Shown here piece after piece: positions 1 through 8,968 of a DNA stretch of 64,000 nt. This stretch comes from Syntrophus sp964555065. Lineage in GTDB: Bacteria; Desulfobacterota; Syntrophia; Syntrophales; Syntrophaceae. Position 1 is the first letter of the stretch. Every line of letters begins with the position of its first letter. The position numbers were made by a program, and so were the translations under genes. The notes under the pieces are model-generated. The model was not told the DNA's origin. It did not search any database and saw only the letters and a list, made by a program, of their open reading frames with translations. The stretch is from contig CAZKRB010000004.1 in the NCBI GenBank assembly GCA_964555065.1, positions 13,213-77,212 of the forward strand. Reading direction: 5' to 3'.

Positions 1-710
1 TCTCTTTTCCTGTACCTCCAAAACCTTTTGATAGGAAAATAAATTCAAGTGATTGATCCTTTTCATCCTTCGTTGTGCCCGTAGCTGGCATGAGGGTTCG
101 TAAAGAATCGTTTTGCAGATTGCGGGAAGTCCGGGTGGAAAGAGAGAAGGCGCCATCAGCAAAGGGCGGACCATGAGAGAAAAATGAAAGCGAAGGGGAA
201 TCTGTCGGAAAGAAACAGGAAGCTTTGAGCGGTGAAAAAATCATCGCTTGCCGGCTGCCCGCTCAAACTCCGCTGGACCTCCCTCAGGGAACTTCCTACA
301 CCCTACGACGCAATTATTTTAGGAGAATCCGGTAAAGTCAAGTCTTTTAAAATCTTTTTTCAGCTAAGGATTGGGAGTAAGGCAAAGGTGTGGTTGAACG
401 TAGGGCCTGGGAAAAAGGCCATGCTCCATTTCCTTGGATTTCCACTGCCTCTGGTTGAACAGGGACTGGGGGACGGCGCGGCAAGGGTTCGCCGAATGAG
501 AGCAGGAATCCCGGAGCCGGCGGGTCTACCTGCTGGAACCTTGCCATCTCCAACTCCGATTGCAGGGCATCCCCGAGCAATTTCTTCGGCCGCCGCGGAA
601 GAGGGTACAGGAACGCGATGGTTGACAAGGGGCCGGCCGGTCTGTATACGAAAATGCTCAGACAGATTCTGCCGGACAGGATCTGAATAGACAGGGGATG
701 ACGATTCGGG
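1..710. other. Leading stretch with no recognised gene
   Basis: No convincing gene is visible before the start of the amidase at 711. A plus-strand reading frame at 232-690 and two overlapping minus-strand frames exist. Their translations are rich in Pro, Arg and Gly, match no family I know and have no clear ribosome binding site, so I treat them as chance frames in GC-rich DNA. The first 200 bases are more AT-rich and may hold the regulatory region for the downstream pair, but I could not pick out a promoter. Confidence 0.5.
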
Positions 711-1586
711 ATGAGTGAAGAAAAAAGGAAGGTTTCCGTCGGCCTGATTCAGACGGCCTGCGGACCGGACCGGGAAGAAAACCTGGCCCGGGCATTGGAA
801 AAAGGGGAGCTCGCCGCCGGGCAGGGGGCGCAGATTCTCTGCTTCCAGGAGCTTTTTACGTCCCCCTATTTCTGTGACGTGGAGCGTTACGACCGTTTCC
901 ATTGGGCTGAGCCCGTTCCGGGACCGACGACGGAGCGCCTCCAGGGGCTGGCCCGAAGGGGCGAGGCGGTGATCGTCGCCTCTCTCTTCGAGAAGCGGGC
1001 TCCCGGCCTCTATCACAACACCGTGGCGGTGATCGACGCCGGGGGGGAGTACCTGGGAAAATACCGCAAGCTGCATATCCCAGATGATCCGGGCTACTAC
1101 GAGAAGTTCTACTTCACGCCGGGCGACCTTGGCTGCCGGGTTTTTCAGACCCGCTATGGGAAAATCGGGACCCTCATCTGCTGGGACCAGTGGTATCCCG
1201 AAGCGGCCCGGATCACCGCATTGATGGGCGCCGAAATCCTCTTTTATCCCACGGCGATCGGCTGGGCGGCGGCCCAGGATGAAGAAACCAACCGGGAGCA
1301 GTTCGACGCCTGGCAGACGATCCAGCGGGGGCACGCCATCGCCAACGGGGTGCACGTCGTGGCGGTGAACCGCACGGGCCGGGAAGGGGCAATGCAGTAC
1401 TGGGGCGGTTCCTTCGTTGCCAATCCCTTCGGGACGGTTCTCTGGCAGGCCCCGCAGCGGGAAGAGGCCGTGTATGTGCAGGAGATCGACCTGTCCCTGA
1501 CCGGCTTCTACCGGACCCACTGGCCCTTTCTGCGCGACCGCCGGATCGACTCCTACGGGGACCTGCAGAAGCGTTTCCTCGACTGA
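711..1586 (+). CDS. aguB: N-carbamoylputrescine amidase
   Basis: Carbon-nitrogen hydrolase that converts N-carbamoylputrescine to putrescine, CO2 and ammonia in the cytoplasm, the last step from agmatine. The 291-residue length is normal for the family. The nitrilase-superfamily triad is visible: Glu47 in CFQELF, Lys120 in YRKLHIPDD and Cys157 in LICWDQWYPEAAR. The YRKLHIPDDPGYYEKFYF block is typical of AguB rather than of general nitrilases. The agmatine deiminase follows seven bases downstream, so the two genes are almost certainly one transcript. Substrate assignment rests on this pairing and on the motif context. Confidence 0.93.
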   Translation: MSEEKRKVSVGLIQTACGPDREENLARALEKGELAAGQGAQILCFQELFTSPYFCDVERYDRFHWAEPVPGPTTERLQGLARRGEAVIVASLFEKRAPGLYHNTVAVIDAGGEYLGKYRKLHIPDDPGYYEKFYFTPGDLGCRVFQTRYGKIGTLICWDQWYPEAARITALMGAEILFYPTAIGWAAAQDEETNREQFDAWQTIQRGHAIANGVHVVAVNRTGREGAMQYWGGSFVANPFGTVLWQAPQREEAVYVQEIDLSLTGFYRTHWPFLRDRRIDSYGDLQKRFLD

Positions 1587-1593
1587 GCCCCCC

Positions 1594-2676
1594 GTGATCA
1601 AGCCGGCCGCCGACTCCATGAAGACACCGAAAGACCTGGGCTACTATTTTCCCCCCGAATGGCATCGCCACGCCGCCACCTGGCTGAGCTATCCCCACAA
1701 CGAGGCCTCCTGGCCGGGGAAGATCGAGACGATTTTCCCTTTCTACCATGCGTTCATCCGGGAGATCAGCCGCGGGGAGCGGGTCAACATCAATGTGACC
1801 GACGGGGCCATGGAGCAGCGGGTCCGCGAGGAGCTGGACCGAATCGGCGTCGACCCGGCGCGGATTTCCCTTTATCGCCATTCCACCAATGACGCCTGGT
1901 GCCGCGACCACGGCCCGGCCTTCCTGCTCTCCCGGCAGCCCGATCTCCGGCCGGGGAAGGTCATCGTCGACTGGGAATACAACGCCTGGGGCAACAAGTA
2001 TCCCCACGAACTGGACAATGCGATTCCCCGGCGCGTCGCCTCGGTCCTGAATCTGCCCGTGTTCAGCCCCGGCATCGTCATGGAGGGCGGGGCGGTGGAT
2101 TTCAACGGCGAGGGGACGGTGCTCACGACGAGAGCCTGCCTGCTCCACGAAAACCGGAATCCCGCGTTGAATCAGGGGCGGATCGAACAGGTCCTGCGGG
2201 ACTTTTACGGGGTAGAGCAGGTGCTCTGGCTGGGGGAGGGGATTGAAGGGGACGACACCAACGGGCACATCGACGACATGACCCGCTTTGTTTCTCCCGA
2301 TACGGTGATCACCATGGTGGAGCCCGACCGGCGGGACGCCAACCATGCTCCCCTGCGGGACAACCTGAAGGCGCTGAAAAAGATGAGGCTGCCGGACGGC
2401 AAGCCCCTGAAAATCGTGGAAATCCCCATGCCGGAGCCTGTCTACTACGACGGGCAGCGCCTGCCCGCCTCCTATGCCAATTTCTACATCTGCAACGCCG
2501 GCGTCCTCGTGCCCACCTTCCGGTGCGCCGGGGATCAGCGGGCCATCGAGCTGCTCGCCCGCTGCTTTCCCGACCGGCCCGTCATCGGGCTCGATTCCGT
2601 GGAAATCATCTGGGGGCTGGGAAGCTGGCACTGCCTCAGCCAGCAGGAGCCGGAAAGTCCCTCTTTTCCTACCTGA
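1594..2676 (+). CDS. aguA: Agmatine deiminase
   Basis: Hydrolyses agmatine to N-carbamoylputrescine and ammonia and feeds the preceding amidase, giving a putrescine route from arginine that bypasses ornithine decarboxylase. Peptidyl-arginine-deiminase fold: the family blocks WCRDHGP, MEGGAVDFNGEGT, GDDTNGHIDD and GSWHCLSQQEPE are all present. The last contains the catalytic Cys (about residue 347, near the C-terminus) and the second and third contain the substrate-binding acidic and His residues. Translation may begin at GTG 1594 or, more likely, at ATG 1618 (MKTPKDLGYYFPPEW), which fits the family start better. Length is about 352-360 residues, as expected. Confidence 0.93.
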   Translation: MIKPAADSMKTPKDLGYYFPPEWHRHAATWLSYPHNEASWPGKIETIFPFYHAFIREISRGERVNINVTDGAMEQRVREELDRIGVDPARISLYRHSTNDAWCRDHGPAFLLSRQPDLRPGKVIVDWEYNAWGNKYPHELDNAIPRRVASVLNLPVFSPGIVMEGGAVDFNGEGTVLTTRACLLHENRNPALNQGRIEQVLRDFYGVEQVLWLGEGIEGDDTNGHIDDMTRFVSPDTVITMVEPDRRDANHAPLRDNLKALKKMRLPDGKPLKIVEIPMPEPVYYDGQRLPASYANFYICNAGVLVPTFRCAGDQRAIELLARCFPDRPVIGLDSVEIIWGLGSWHCLSQQEPESPSFPT

Positions 2677-2838
2677 AAATTTTCTCCTTCTCCCGCTTCG
2701 GACCGTTCCTTTCCCCCTTTCAGATCAAGGATCGCCGCCTGGCTGTGGGCCGCTGAAGGACGGTAAAGCCTCGAAGGCCCGCTAAGGCGGCGCTAGAAGG
2801 GGATGCCGGTCAAGGGTGGGGAAGCGGAGAAGCAATCC

Positions 2839-3897
2839 TCACCTCCACTGCCAGAAATACACCAACAGCACACCCGCCAGAAGGATCCGGTAAACGCCGA
2901 AGGGAATGAGGCCGTGATGGGTCAGCCACTTGACCAGGGCCTTGACCGAAATCACGGCGGTCAGCCAGCTCACAGCCAGGCCCACGCCCAGGGCGAGCAT
3001 CCCGGCGGATTCGCCCAGGGCGTCCCAGTGTTTGTAGGCGGAGTAAAGCGTCGCCGCTCCCAGGGTGGGGAGGGCCAGGAGGAAACTGAACTCGGCGGCG
3101 GCGATCATGTCGAGGCCGATGATCAGGCCGGCGATCATGGTGATCATGCTCCGGCTCGTCCCCGGCCACATGGAAACGACCTGCATCAGGCCGATGAACA
3201 GGGCCTGCCGGTAGAGCAGCGCATGGAGATCCGTCAGGCGGGGCCGGTTGCGATCCCGGATCCAGAAGAAATACTCCAGCCCGATCATCAGGACCCCCCC
3301 CGCCACGAGCGCATAAACGACGGGCAGCGGTCCGAAGAGGTACGTCTCGATGGGCTCGTGGAAAAGTTTTCCGAAGACGGCGGCCGGGAGGAAGGCGGTC
3401 AGCAGCAGCCCCAGCAGTTTGAGCCCCTGCCGCTCGGAATCCGGAAGGGCCGAAACCGGCCGGCGGGACGCCACGGCTTTCGCCGCCCCGACGAGGCCCG
3501 CCAGCATCTGCCCCACCCGCCTGCGGTAAAGCCCCAGGACGGCGAGAATCGCTCCGAGCTGAATGACGATGTCGAAGGAGTCCAGGGCTTCGTTTTTCGC
3601 CATGAGAGCGCCCAGGGGGCCGCGCTCTTCACTGAAATGCGTCATCCCCAGGGCGTGATTGGCCAGGATCAGGTGCCCCGTCGAAGAGACGGGCAGGTAC
3701 TCCGTGATGCCTTCGACGACACCCAGGATTGCGGCCTCCGCCGTGGAAATTTTTCGTTCGGATGGGGCCGGGGATGAGGGAGCCGAAGCCGCCGATCCCA
3801 CGGAGGCAACCATGAGAGTCAGGACAGTAAAAACCGCCACCAGGACCATACGTATGGAGAGCTTCATGGGGCTGCATTCCATTGGATTGAATTCCAT
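2839..3897 (-). CDS. uppP: Undecaprenyl-diphosphatase (UppP/BacA family)
   Basis: Integral membrane phosphatase that recycles undecaprenyl diphosphate to the monophosphate carrier for peptidoglycan and O-antigen synthesis; overexpression of the family gives bacitracin resistance. The signature GVVEGITEYLPVSSTGH and the second motif WPGTSRSMITMIAGL are both present, with several hydrophobic helices. The N-terminus is about 50 residues longer than most family members and includes a signal-like hydrophobic stretch before the first motif. The start could be ATG 3897 or ATG 3867 (MKLSIRMVLVAVF); neither has a strong Shine-Dalgarno. It stands divergent to the agu pair, with the CDF gene upstream on the same strand. 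Confidence 0.93.
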   Translation of the reverse strand: MEFNPMECSPMKLSIRMVLVAVFTVLTLMVASVGSAASAPSSPAPSERKISTAEAAILGVVEGITEYLPVSSTGHLILANHALGMTHFSEERGPLGALMAKNEALDSFDIVIQLGAILAVLGLYRRRVGQMLAGLVGAAKAVASRRPVSALPDSERQGLKLLGLLLTAFLPAAVFGKLFHEPIETYLFGPLPVVYALVAGGVLMIGLEYFFWIRDRNRPRLTDLHALLYRQALFIGLMQVVSMWPGTSRSMITMIAGLIIGLDMIAAAEFSFLLALPTLGAATLYSAYKHWDALGESAGMLALGVGLAVSWLTAVISVKALVKWLTHHGLIPFGVYRILLAGVLLVYFWQWR

Positions 3898-3912
3898 TCA
3901 ATTTTAAATTTT

Positions 3913-4839
3913 TTACAGCCGAATGTGGTCCTGGTGCGCCTCCTTCGGTTCGTGAGGATTGACGTGAATCATCACATCCCCCACGTTGGGAAGCTTCTCG
4001 AAGAGGAGTTTCTTGATGGCCACCGTGACGTCATGGGACTGTTTCACGGTCATATCGGGATCCATCTCCAGTTTGAGGTCGACGATCAGGTACTGGCCGG
4101 AACGGCGGCAACGGACCCCGTGGACACAATCGACTTCCGGTATTTTCGCTACGATTGCCTTGATATCGCCGATCATCTCCCGGGAGGGCCGGCCATCCAT
4201 GAGGTCGTTGGCTGCGTTGTGAAATGTCTCCCAGCCGATGTAAAAAATGAAGAATGCCGTAAGACACGCGGCGAGCGGGTCCATAAAAGGCAGTCCCCAA
4301 TAGGCTCCCCCAACTCCGATGAGCGTCGCGATGGAGGTCAGGGCATCCTTGCGGTGATCCTTGGCAATGGCATCCACCGCCGGGCTCTCCAGCGTGTCGG
4401 CGACGCGCCGGGTATAGCGGAACAAGGTCTCCTTGGCAAGAATCGTCACCAGTGCCGCCAGGACGGCAATCCAATGGGGTTGCAGGTAGTTCCCCGTGAG
4501 AAGCGTCCGGCCCGCGTTGAAGAGGATCGCCCCGCCCGTGGCAAAAATGACGAGGGCAACCAGGACCGCGGAGATGCTCTCCGCCTTCCCGTGTCCATAG
4601 GGATGGCATTCGTCAAAGGGTTTACGGCCGATCTTGAGGGCAATCATGGCGGAAAGCATGGTCACAAAATCACAGGCGCTCTCCACCCCGTCAGCAAAAA
4701 CGGCATCCGATTTGCCGAAATAGCCGGCCAGCAGCTTCATCACCATGAGGATGGCATTGATCCAGAAGCCGATGGCAATCACGCGGTCCGCCATTCCGAA
4801 TCTTTCGTCTCTATCCATGAACGCCCCGGGGATCGACAA
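3913..4839 (-). CDS. Cation diffusion facilitator metal exporter
   Basis: CDF-family antiporter expected to export divalent metal such as Zn, Fe or Mn from the cytoplasm using the proton gradient. The 308-residue protein shows the six-helix pattern, an early FADGVESACD segment and a later DHRKDALTS segment carrying the His/Asp metal-site residues, and HPYGHGKAE between them. The C-terminal 90 residues form the cytoplasmic ferredoxin-like domain (EVDCVHGVRCRRSGQYL...). It ends 15 bases before the UppP start, so both may be cotranscribed. The metal cannot be assigned from sequence alone; closeness to a Fur-family gene and catalase makes iron or manganese attractive but unproven. Confidence 0.9.
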   Translation of the reverse strand: MSIPGAFMDRDERFGMADRVIAIGFWINAILMVMKLLAGYFGKSDAVFADGVESACDFVTMLSAMIALKIGRKPFDECHPYGHGKAESISAVLVALVIFATGGAILFNAGRTLLTGNYLQPHWIAVLAALVTILAKETLFRYTRRVADTLESPAVDAIAKDHRKDALTSIATLIGVGGAYWGLPFMDPLAACLTAFFIFYIGWETFHNAANDLMDGRPSREMIGDIKAIVAKIPEVDCVHGVRCRRSGQYLIVDLKLEMDPDMTVKQSHDVTVAIKKLLFEKLPNVGDVMIHVNPHEPKEAHQDHIRL

Positions 4840-5176
4840 GCTCTAACTTCCGAGCTCGGTTGCAATCATCCTTTTTTCATCAGCGAGTGCGCCCCTGCGC
4901 CGCCTTGGACCCTGCTCCTGTTTTAAAGTGCTCTTAAAAGACACTTTTGAAATGACCTCTGCGCCACAAGAGATTGCAGGGCGACCTTCTACCACACTTC
5001 CTTCAATTATACACCTTTTATCGCAAGGAGTCCGGATGGAGAGTTCCCCTGCCTGGGATGGCCGCGCTTTCCGGAAGGGTGAAGGCCTGCATCCGGCGCC
5101 CAAAAAAAAGGAGGCTGCCCCTGTTCTGTCGGGCAGCCTCCTTGCCATGTCGGTGGAGGGGTGAATCAGGTGTCGA
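4840..5176. other. Intergenic region between catalase end and CDF start
   Basis: Contains the catalase terminator (5101-5143) and, near 4925-4947, an imperfect AT-rich hairpin with AAAGTG and CACTTT outer arms and TCTT/AAGA inner arms. The second structure could belong to the leader of the CDF gene. No gene was recognised here. Confidence 0.5.
5101..5143 (-). terminator. Rho-independent terminator of catalase
   Basis: Read on the minus strand, AAGGAGGCTGCCC pairs perfectly over 13 bases with GGGCAGCCTCCTT around a 10-base loop, followed by a run of T (plus-strand A-run at 5102-5109). It lies about 35 bases after the catalase stop codon, so it ends the catalase transcript and insulates the CDF gene from it. 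Confidence 0.93.
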
Positions 5177-6643
5177 TCAGCAGATATCGCTCCCGGGGAG
5201 GGGGATGCCCAGGGCGTCGGCCACTCCCTGGCCGTAAGCCGGGTCTGCCTTCAGGCAGTTTCGGATGTGGCGGAGCTGGACCTCCTTTGTCGCTTCTGCA
5301 ATGGCGCGGGCGGTGTTGCCGAAGAGGGCCTCCTTCTGCGCGGGAGTCATCAGGCGGAAGAGTTTGCCCGGCTGGGTGAAGTAGTCGCTGTCATCCTCGC
5401 GGGCATTCCAGTGGTAGGCATCCCCCTTCAGCTTCAGCGGCGGTTCGGAGAAGTCCGGCTGCTCCTGCCATTCGCCATAGCTGTTCGGTTCATACCCGAG
5501 GGTGCTGCCGTAATTGCCGTCCACCCGCATCTGCCCGTCGCGGTGGTAGCTGTGATAGGGGCAACGGGGGGCGTTGACGGGAATCGAGAGGTGGTTGACG
5601 CCGAGGCGGTAGCGCTGGGCGTCGCCGTAGGAGAAGAGGCGCCCCTGGAGCATCTTGTCGGGGGAGAAGCCGATGCCGGGGACGACATGGGCCGGGTTGA
5701 AGGCAGCCTGCTCCACGTCGGCGAAGTAGTTTTCCGGGTTTTTGTTCAGTTCGAGGACGCCCACCTCAATGAGGGGGTAATCTCCGTGATACCAGACCTT
5801 GGTCAGATCGAAGGGATGGTAGGGGCAGGTGTCCGCATCGGATTCCGGCATGATCTGCACGTAGAAGGTCCAGCGGGGGAAGTCGCCCTTCTCGATGCTC
5901 TCATAGAGGTCCCGCTGGTGGGTCTCCCGGCACTTGCCGATGGCGGCCTCGGCCTCGGCGTCCGTCAGGTTCTTGATTCCCTGCTGGGTCTTAAGGTGGA
6001 ACTTGACCCAGAAGCGCTGGTTCTTGGCGTTGATGAAGCTGAAGGTGTGGCTGCCGAAGCCGTGCATGTGGCGATAGGTGGCGGGAATGCCCCGGTCGCT
6101 CATGACGATGGTCACCTGGTGGAGCGCCTCGGGCAGGGAAGACCAGAAGTCCCAGTTGTTGAGGGCGCTGCGCAGGTTCGTGCGGGGATCGCGCTTGACG
6201 GCATGATTGAGATCGGGAAACTTGAGGGGATCGCGGAGGAAGAAGACCGGCGTGTTATTGCCCACAAGATCCCAGTTTCCCTCCTCGGTGTAGAACTTCA
6301 TGGCGAAGCCCCGGATGTCCCGTTCGGCGTCGGCCGCCCCGCGCTCACCGGCGACGGTGGAGAAGCGCAGGAAGCAGTCGGTCTTCTTCCCGATGGCGGA
6401 GAAGATTTTCGCCCTGGTATACTGCGTGATGTCATGGGTGACGGTGAAGGTGCCGTAGGCGCCCGAACCCTTGGCGTGCATCCGGCGTTCGGGGATCACC
6501 TCCCGGTCGAAGTGGGCCAGCTTTTCCAGAAACCAGACGTCCTGCAGGAGCTGCGGCCCGCGCGGCCCCGCGCTCACGATGTTGTTGTTGTCAACGACGG
6601 GAGCGCCGGCCCGGGTCGTTAATTTCTTTTTTTCTTCAGCCAT
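5177..6643 (-). CDS. katA: Monofunctional heme catalase
   Basis: Dismutates hydrogen peroxide to water and oxygen; cytoplasmic, small-subunit (clade 3 length, 488 residues). Family landmarks are in order: distal His in RRMHAKGSGAYGTF, the heme-pocket stretch with the catalytic Asn in GNWDLVGNNTPVFF, and the proximal heme-ligand Tyr in RLFSYGDAQRYRLG. There is no signal peptide. A good Shine-Dalgarno (GGAAGGAG) precedes the ATG. Upstream on the minus strand lie a promoter and a candidate operator, and beyond them a Fur-family gene, so the enzyme is probably peroxide- or iron-regulated. In an anaerobe this is a defence enzyme against oxygen exposure. Confidence 0.96.
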   Translation of the reverse strand: MAEEKKKLTTRAGAPVVDNNNIVSAGPRGPQLLQDVWFLEKLAHFDREVIPERRMHAKGSGAYGTFTVTHDITQYTRAKIFSAIGKKTDCFLRFSTVAGERGAADAERDIRGFAMKFYTEEGNWDLVGNNTPVFFLRDPLKFPDLNHAVKRDPRTNLRSALNNWDFWSSLPEALHQVTIVMSDRGIPATYRHMHGFGSHTFSFINAKNQRFWVKFHLKTQQGIKNLTDAEAEAAIGKCRETHQRDLYESIEKGDFPRWTFYVQIMPESDADTCPYHPFDLTKVWYHGDYPLIEVGVLELNKNPENYFADVEQAAFNPAHVVPGIGFSPDKMLQGRLFSYGDAQRYRLGVNHLSIPVNAPRCPYHSYHRDGQMRVDGNYGSTLGYEPNSYGEWQEQPDFSEPPLKLKGDAYHWNAREDDSDYFTQPGKLFRLMTPAQKEALFGNTARAIAEATKEVQLRHIRNCLKADPAYGQGVADALGIPLPGSDIC

Positions 6644-6731
6644 TTCTTTTCTCCTTCCTGCGAGAGGGTTGTCCGGGCGGGATGCCGGAATCGATTGGTT
6701 GGAATGTTCACAATGGCCGCTGACGACATTA

Positions 6732-6766
6732 AATAGGAATATATCTTATTAGGGAACGGAAGACAA
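6732..6766 (-). promoter_or_regulatory. Catalase promoter with overlapping candidate Fur/PerR-type operator
   Basis: On the minus strand TTGTCT (6761-6766) and TATATT (6738-6743) are separated by 17 bases, a good sigma-70-type pair about 95 bases before the catalase ATG. The 19-base imperfect palindrome AATAAGATATATTCCTATT (6732-6750; six of nine position pairs match) sits over the -10 box. Its AT-rich dyad form resembles operators of Fur/PerR-family repressors, and a Fur-family gene is next door. Binding is inferred, not shown. Confidence 0.6.
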
Positions 6767-6795
6767 GGTTTTTTTCAAACGCTTTTTTCGGGAAT

Positions 6796-7263
6796 TTAAG
6801 GGAGACATTTGCTGCAGGTGCCGTAAATCACGACATTTCTGGAATCGATTTTTCCCCAGTCGCCGATTTCCTCGGGAAGAGAAACGTCATCGAGAAGAGG
6901 CCAGGTAAAATCCGAAATCGCTCCGCATCGGCGGCAGATGAGGTGGTGGTGGGGGCTGAAGGCCGCCTCGAACCGGGAGAGGCTTTCCGCCGTTTCGACC
7001 TTTTTGATCAGGCCGCAGCCGGCCAGGGTGGCGAGCGTCCGGTAGACCGTATCCAGAGAAAGCCCGGGCAGTTTCCCATGGAGCCGCTGGTGAAGGGTTT
7101 CCGCCGTAGGATGATCGGTGGCCAGGAGAAGTTCCCGGTAGATCTCCAGGCGCTGATGGGTCACCTTGAGACCTGCCCTTCTGCAGGACGTTTCAAAGAC
7201 GGCAATCTTTTCCCCTAAGGATTCCATAAGCTTAACCTGCGTTTCTCCGAAATCGCCCTGCAT
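6796..7263 (-). CDS. Fur-family transcriptional regulator (PerR-like position)
   Basis: Metal-dependent repressor of about 155 residues. An N-terminal winged helix (VTHQRLEIYRELL, LDTVYRTLATLAGCGLIKK) is followed by a dimerisation/metal domain with HHHLICRRCG and a C-terminal CSKC, which together make the two CXXC pairs of a structural zinc site. The regulatory metal site has SRFEAAFSPHHH: the acidic residue equivalent to Asp85 of Bacillus PerR appears to be Glu, as in Fur. The frame is open upstream to 7407, but the promoter at 7304-7332 supports ATG 7263 or the later ATG 7227. Its closeness to catalase suggests peroxide or iron control of that gene. Confidence 0.9.
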   Translation of the reverse strand: MQGDFGETQVKLMESLGEKIAVFETSCRRAGLKVTHQRLEIYRELLLATDHPTAETLHQRLHGKLPGLSLDTVYRTLATLAGCGLIKKVETAESLSRFEAAFSPHHHLICRRCGAISDFTWPLLDDVSLPEEIGDWGKIDSRNVVIYGTCSKCLP

Positions 7264-7303
7264 TGTGAAGCCTGGAGGCGGAATGGAAAAAAGGATATTG
7301 AAC

Positions 7304-7332
7304 AATGTAGAATGCCGGGGAGGGACTGTCAA
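7304..7332 (-). promoter_or_regulatory. Promoter of the Fur-family gene
   Basis: Minus-strand TTGACA (7327-7332) and TACATT (7304-7309) with a 17-base spacer, about 40 bases upstream of ATG 7263. The -35 box is a perfect match. Its position rules out the longer reading frame beginning at 7407 as the main translation product. Confidence 0.65.
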
Positions 7333-7606
7333 GGGGGAAGTGCCGTTCAGGCAGGATCCCGGCCGTTCGGGCGAAGGGGACGGATTTGGATCGAGATGCC
7401 ATTGCATTCGATCTCTCGCAGAAGGTGTGACAGCCCATCCTGAAGAAATGCCATGCCCGATAAAAAACAGCCGGTACAGGAGCGTTCCGCAATCAGCCGT
7501 GGGCGGGGTGACGCTCGATCTATCATTGACATCGGGCCTTTCTTGTAATACGTCTCCTTACGGAAGCATGTCATCTTAAAAGAGGAAAATCATCATTATC
7601 CGTTCC

Positions 7607-8968
7607 ATGAAGTCCGATTTTCTGTTTTATCCCCTCTTTCGGGAAGAAATCGATCAGCTGGCCCGGAATCCAGGAAAGAAAGAGCTTCGGTACCTGGTGC
7701 GCCTGGAGAAGGAGGTGGCGCTCCACGACCCGGTCCTGGACGCCGTTCTCTCCTGCACGGCGCCGGAAAAATTCTATTACCGAGCCAAAGACGGTACACT
7801 CAGCCTGGGGGGATTGGGCAGCGCCCTCGTCGTCGAGGCGGCGGGCGGAGAGGAAGTGGAAAAGGCCTTCAGCCGGCTCTGGAAGCGGGATGAAACGGTC
7901 CCCGTTTTCGGCGGCTTTTCCTTTGACGGGGAAGAGGCTGCCCCCGAGTGGGAGCCCTTCGGCCGTTTCCGGTTTACCCTGCCCCTCGTCGAACTGCGCC
8001 GCTCTCCCGAGGGCGCCCGGATCAGCGTCAATTTCATCAACGGGAAGAAGCTGCCCCGGGAGCAGGTGCTCCGGGAGATGGCCGAGGCCCTGCAATCCCT
8101 GGACGCCATCCCCCGGGTTTTCCCGACGCGGCAACGGGCGGCGGTTGCACAGAGAGAGCTTATTCCGGAGAAGCTTCACTGGAACCGGATGATCAAGAAA
8201 GCGCTTCACGCGATCCGGGAGGGGGAGCTGAAAAAGATTGTCCTGGCCCGGAAAAAGATCATCACCGCCGAAGAGCGGTGGAGCCCGGCGCAGGTCCTGG
8301 CGGCGCTGGCGGAAATTCGGGAAAATTCCTTCACCTTTCTTTATCAGATCGCTGAGGGGGTTGCCTTTCTGGGCCGCTCTCCGGAAAGGCTGTTCCGCAT
8401 GGAGAACGGACTAATCTCGGCCGAGGCCATCGCCGGAACGCGCCCCCGGGGGAAGACCCCCTTTGACGATCAGCGCCTCGAAGCGGAACTGCTCAATTCC
8501 CCGAAGGAACTGGAAGAGCACCGCTTCGTCGCCGCCTTCATCGAGGCCAGGATGAAGCGGCTCTGCGCGGAGGTGTGGATGGAGTCCCGGGAGGAAATTC
8601 TGAAGCTGAAAAACGTCCAGCACCTCATCACCCGCTTTTCCGGCCGGTCGCTGAACGATGCCTCGCCCTTGGCCGTCGCCGGAGCCTTTCATCCTACGCC
8701 CGCGGTGGGCGGGCTGCCCCAGGAGGAGATCCGCGCCTGCCTGCGGCATTACGAACCTTTCCGGCGGGGATGGTACGCGGCGCCCATCGGGTGGATGAAC
8801 CGCAAAAACGCCGATTTCGCCGTCGGCATCCGGTCGGCCCTGGTCAGCGGGAAGGCGCTCCATATCTTCGCCGGCGCTGGGATCGTTTCGCAGTCGAACG
8901 CCCATGCGGAATGGAAGGAAACGGAGAAGAAGATGGACAACTTCGCCGCGCTCCTGGGAGAAGCCTGA
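7607..8968 (+). CDS. menF: Isochorismate synthase, menaquinone-type
   Basis: Chorismate-utilising enzyme that isomerises chorismate to isochorismate, the first step of the classical menaquinone pathway. At 453 residues it has the conserved C-terminal chorismate-binding block: EAIAGTRPRGKTPFDD, LLNSPKELEEHRFV, the FHPTPAVGGLP stretch and the GAGIV segment near the end. Assignment to isochorismate synthase rather than anthranilate or salicylate synthase rests on its overlap with menD: the stop TGA and the menD ATG share a base (TGATG at 8966-8970), implying translational coupling. The start ATG follows AAAGAGGAAAA by a few tens of bases. Confidence 0.93.
   Translation: MKSDFLFYPLFREEIDQLARNPGKKELRYLVRLEKEVALHDPVLDAVLSCTAPEKFYYRAKDGTLSLGGLGSALVVEAAGGEEVEKAFSRLWKRDETVPVFGGFSFDGEEAAPEWEPFGRFRFTLPLVELRRSPEGARISVNFINGKKLPREQVLREMAEALQSLDAIPRVFPTRQRAAVAQRELIPEKLHWNRMIKKALHAIREGELKKIVLARKKIITAEERWSPAQVLAALAEIRENSFTFLYQIAEGVAFLGRSPERLFRMENGLISAEAIAGTRPRGKTPFDDQRLEAELLNSPKELEEHRFVAAFIEARMKRLCAEVWMESREEILKLKNVQHLITRFSGRSLNDASPLAVAGAFHPTPAVGGLPQEEIRACLRHYEPFRRGWYAAPIGWMNRKNADFAVGIRSALVSGKALHIFAGAGIVSQSNAHAEWKETEKKMDNFAALLGEA

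Noticed and set aside
232..690. 152-residue frame before aguB
   Set aside because: No domain, no ribosome site, atypical composition.
360..2631. Long minus-strand frames opposite aguB and aguA (419 and 472 residues)
   Set aside because: They mirror two clear plus-strand enzymes, have no family motifs and arise from third-position GC bias.
2803..4926. Long plus-strand frames opposite uppP and the CDF gene
   Set aside because: Same reason: antisense to well-supported genes, with no recognisable domains.
5267..6622. 451-residue plus-strand frame opposite catalase
   Set aside because: It runs through the catalase gene on the other strand and reads as low-complexity Gly/Val/Glu sequence.
8575..8967. 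Upstream extension of the menD frame
   Set aside because: It lies inside menF; the coupled ATG at 8968 matches the family start.
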